Positions 63,661-64,000 of a stretch of 64,000 nucleotides of DNA are shown one piece after another. The translations under genes were made by a program, and so were the position numbers. The DNA is from Lachnospiraceae bacterium (lineage in GTDB: Bacteria; Bacillota; Clostridia; Lachnospirales; Lachnospiraceae), in NCBI GenBank assembly GCA_014804755.1, contig JAAUZE010000017.1, positions 1-64,000 of the forward strand, given 5' to 3'. The notes under the pieces are model-generated. The model saw nothing but the letters and a program-made list of their open reading frames with translations. It searched no databases and was not told where the DNA came from. Positions within the stretch are counted from its first letter, which is position 1. Each line of letters starts with the position of its first letter.

Positions 63661-64000
63661 ATGATTTTTCAAATCTATGACGGAAGAACACTATGGCAGC
63701 TTTTAGGATGGGTTATGGTATTTGCCGGACTGATCCTTATGAACGAAATTGCCAGACGTACCAAAATCGGCGGAATGGTCTGCTTTTTTGCGATTCCCGC
63801 TGTACTGACGATTTATTTTATCGCCATTTATGTCGGAGCCGCAATGGGCGCCGAATGGGCGTTAAATAACCAGACTTATGTACACATGAACAGCTGGTTC
63901 CATTATGCCAAGCTTTACGCGGCGCTGGCAGGCTGTATCGGTTTCATGATCATCAAATATCACTGGGGCAAGCTGGGGAAATCCCATGCTTTCAAGGTAT
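63661..64000 (+). CDS. Membrane protein, DUF5692-like (truncated by window end)
   Basis: The first 113 codons are visible from the ATG at 63661, preceded by GAGGGTGGG. Hydrophobic helices (LLGWVMVFAGLILMNEIARR, GGMVCFFAIPAVLTIYFIAI, LYAALAGCIGFMII) match the multi-spanning DUF5692 family. It follows hypA at once and belongs to the same operon. Function unknown. Confidence 0.7.
   Translation, partial: MIFQIYDGRTLWQLLGWVMVFAGLILMNEIARRTKIGGMVCFFAIPAVLTIYFIAIYVGAAMGAEWALNNQTYVHMNSWFHYAKLYAALAGCIGFMIIKYHWGKLGKSHAFKV

Noticed and set aside
1-64000. CRISPR arrays, tRNA or rRNA genes
   Set aside because: No regularly spaced repeat array or recognisable tRNA or rRNA segment was seen on reading; a dedicated scan (tRNAscan-SE, CRISPR finder) would settle it.

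Overview
The window looks like the chromosome of an endospore-forming Gram-positive Clostridia, most likely a Lachnospiraceae-type gut bacterium. The reasons are moderate GC with AT-rich islands, strong AGGAGG ribosome sites, a SpoIIID sporulation regulator with a sigma-E-type promoter, an AmmeMemoRadiSam locus, a CD3324-family regulator and a HypA/HypB cluster next to a DUF5692-type membrane protein. I saw no tRNA, rRNA or CRISPR array.

Layout. 1-5050: small metabolic and stress genes (2H phosphoesterase, TraX-like protein, GNAT, YaaA, Bcp) followed by two damaged genes, a flavodoxin-type reductase with an internal deletion and a GNAT cut off at about 5050. 5063-12607: a divergent resistance-like locus with two UvrA-like ABC ATPases around a serine hydrolase on one side and an APH-type kinase plus a methyltransferase on the other. 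12631-14811: a 726-residue protein with an aerolysin/ETX-MTX2-like pore-forming core and no signal peptide. 15035-23951: assorted accessory genes (GNATs including a SatA-like one, a chloramphenicol-phosphotransferase-like kinase, a CPBP protease with an XRE regulator) and the AmmeMemoRadiSam genes. 24384-35700: an AT-rich defence island abutting the 3' end of a GMP synthase gene. It holds a three-gene pPIWI-RE operon (restriction endonuclease, DinG-like helicase, pPIWI-RE), a PLD-family nuclease, two unknown genes and a HEPN-domain protein, and related direct repeats separate its modules. 35686-41367: two GMP synthase genes and the Trk potassium uptake pair.

The central discovery is at 41438-53439. 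The sporulation regulator gene spoIIID is split: codons 1-38 lie at 53439-53326 behind a sigma-E-type promoter, and codons 39-93 lie at 41605-41438. Between them is an element of about 11.7 kb bounded by the shared sequence TATGTA(T/C)GGTTG. A large serine recombinase gene sits 23 bp inside the left boundary. Joining the two halves at this core restores a 93-codon SpoIIID reading frame exactly. This is the architecture of a 'skin'-type intervening element (as in sigK), here in spoIIID. The element carries an AbiL-like RloA/RloB pair with a helicase-nuclease, an MNT/HEPN toxin-antitoxin pair, a GNAT, an AraC/GyrI regulator, a diguanylate cyclase and a LytTR regulator.

53613-59542: a two-component system with an ABC transporter, then an XRE-flavin-binding fusion and a flavin-reductase-like protein. 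59809-64000: hypB, a 928-residue GltD-like multi-cluster iron-sulfur flavoprotein, hypA and the start of a DUF5692-like membrane protein that runs off the window.
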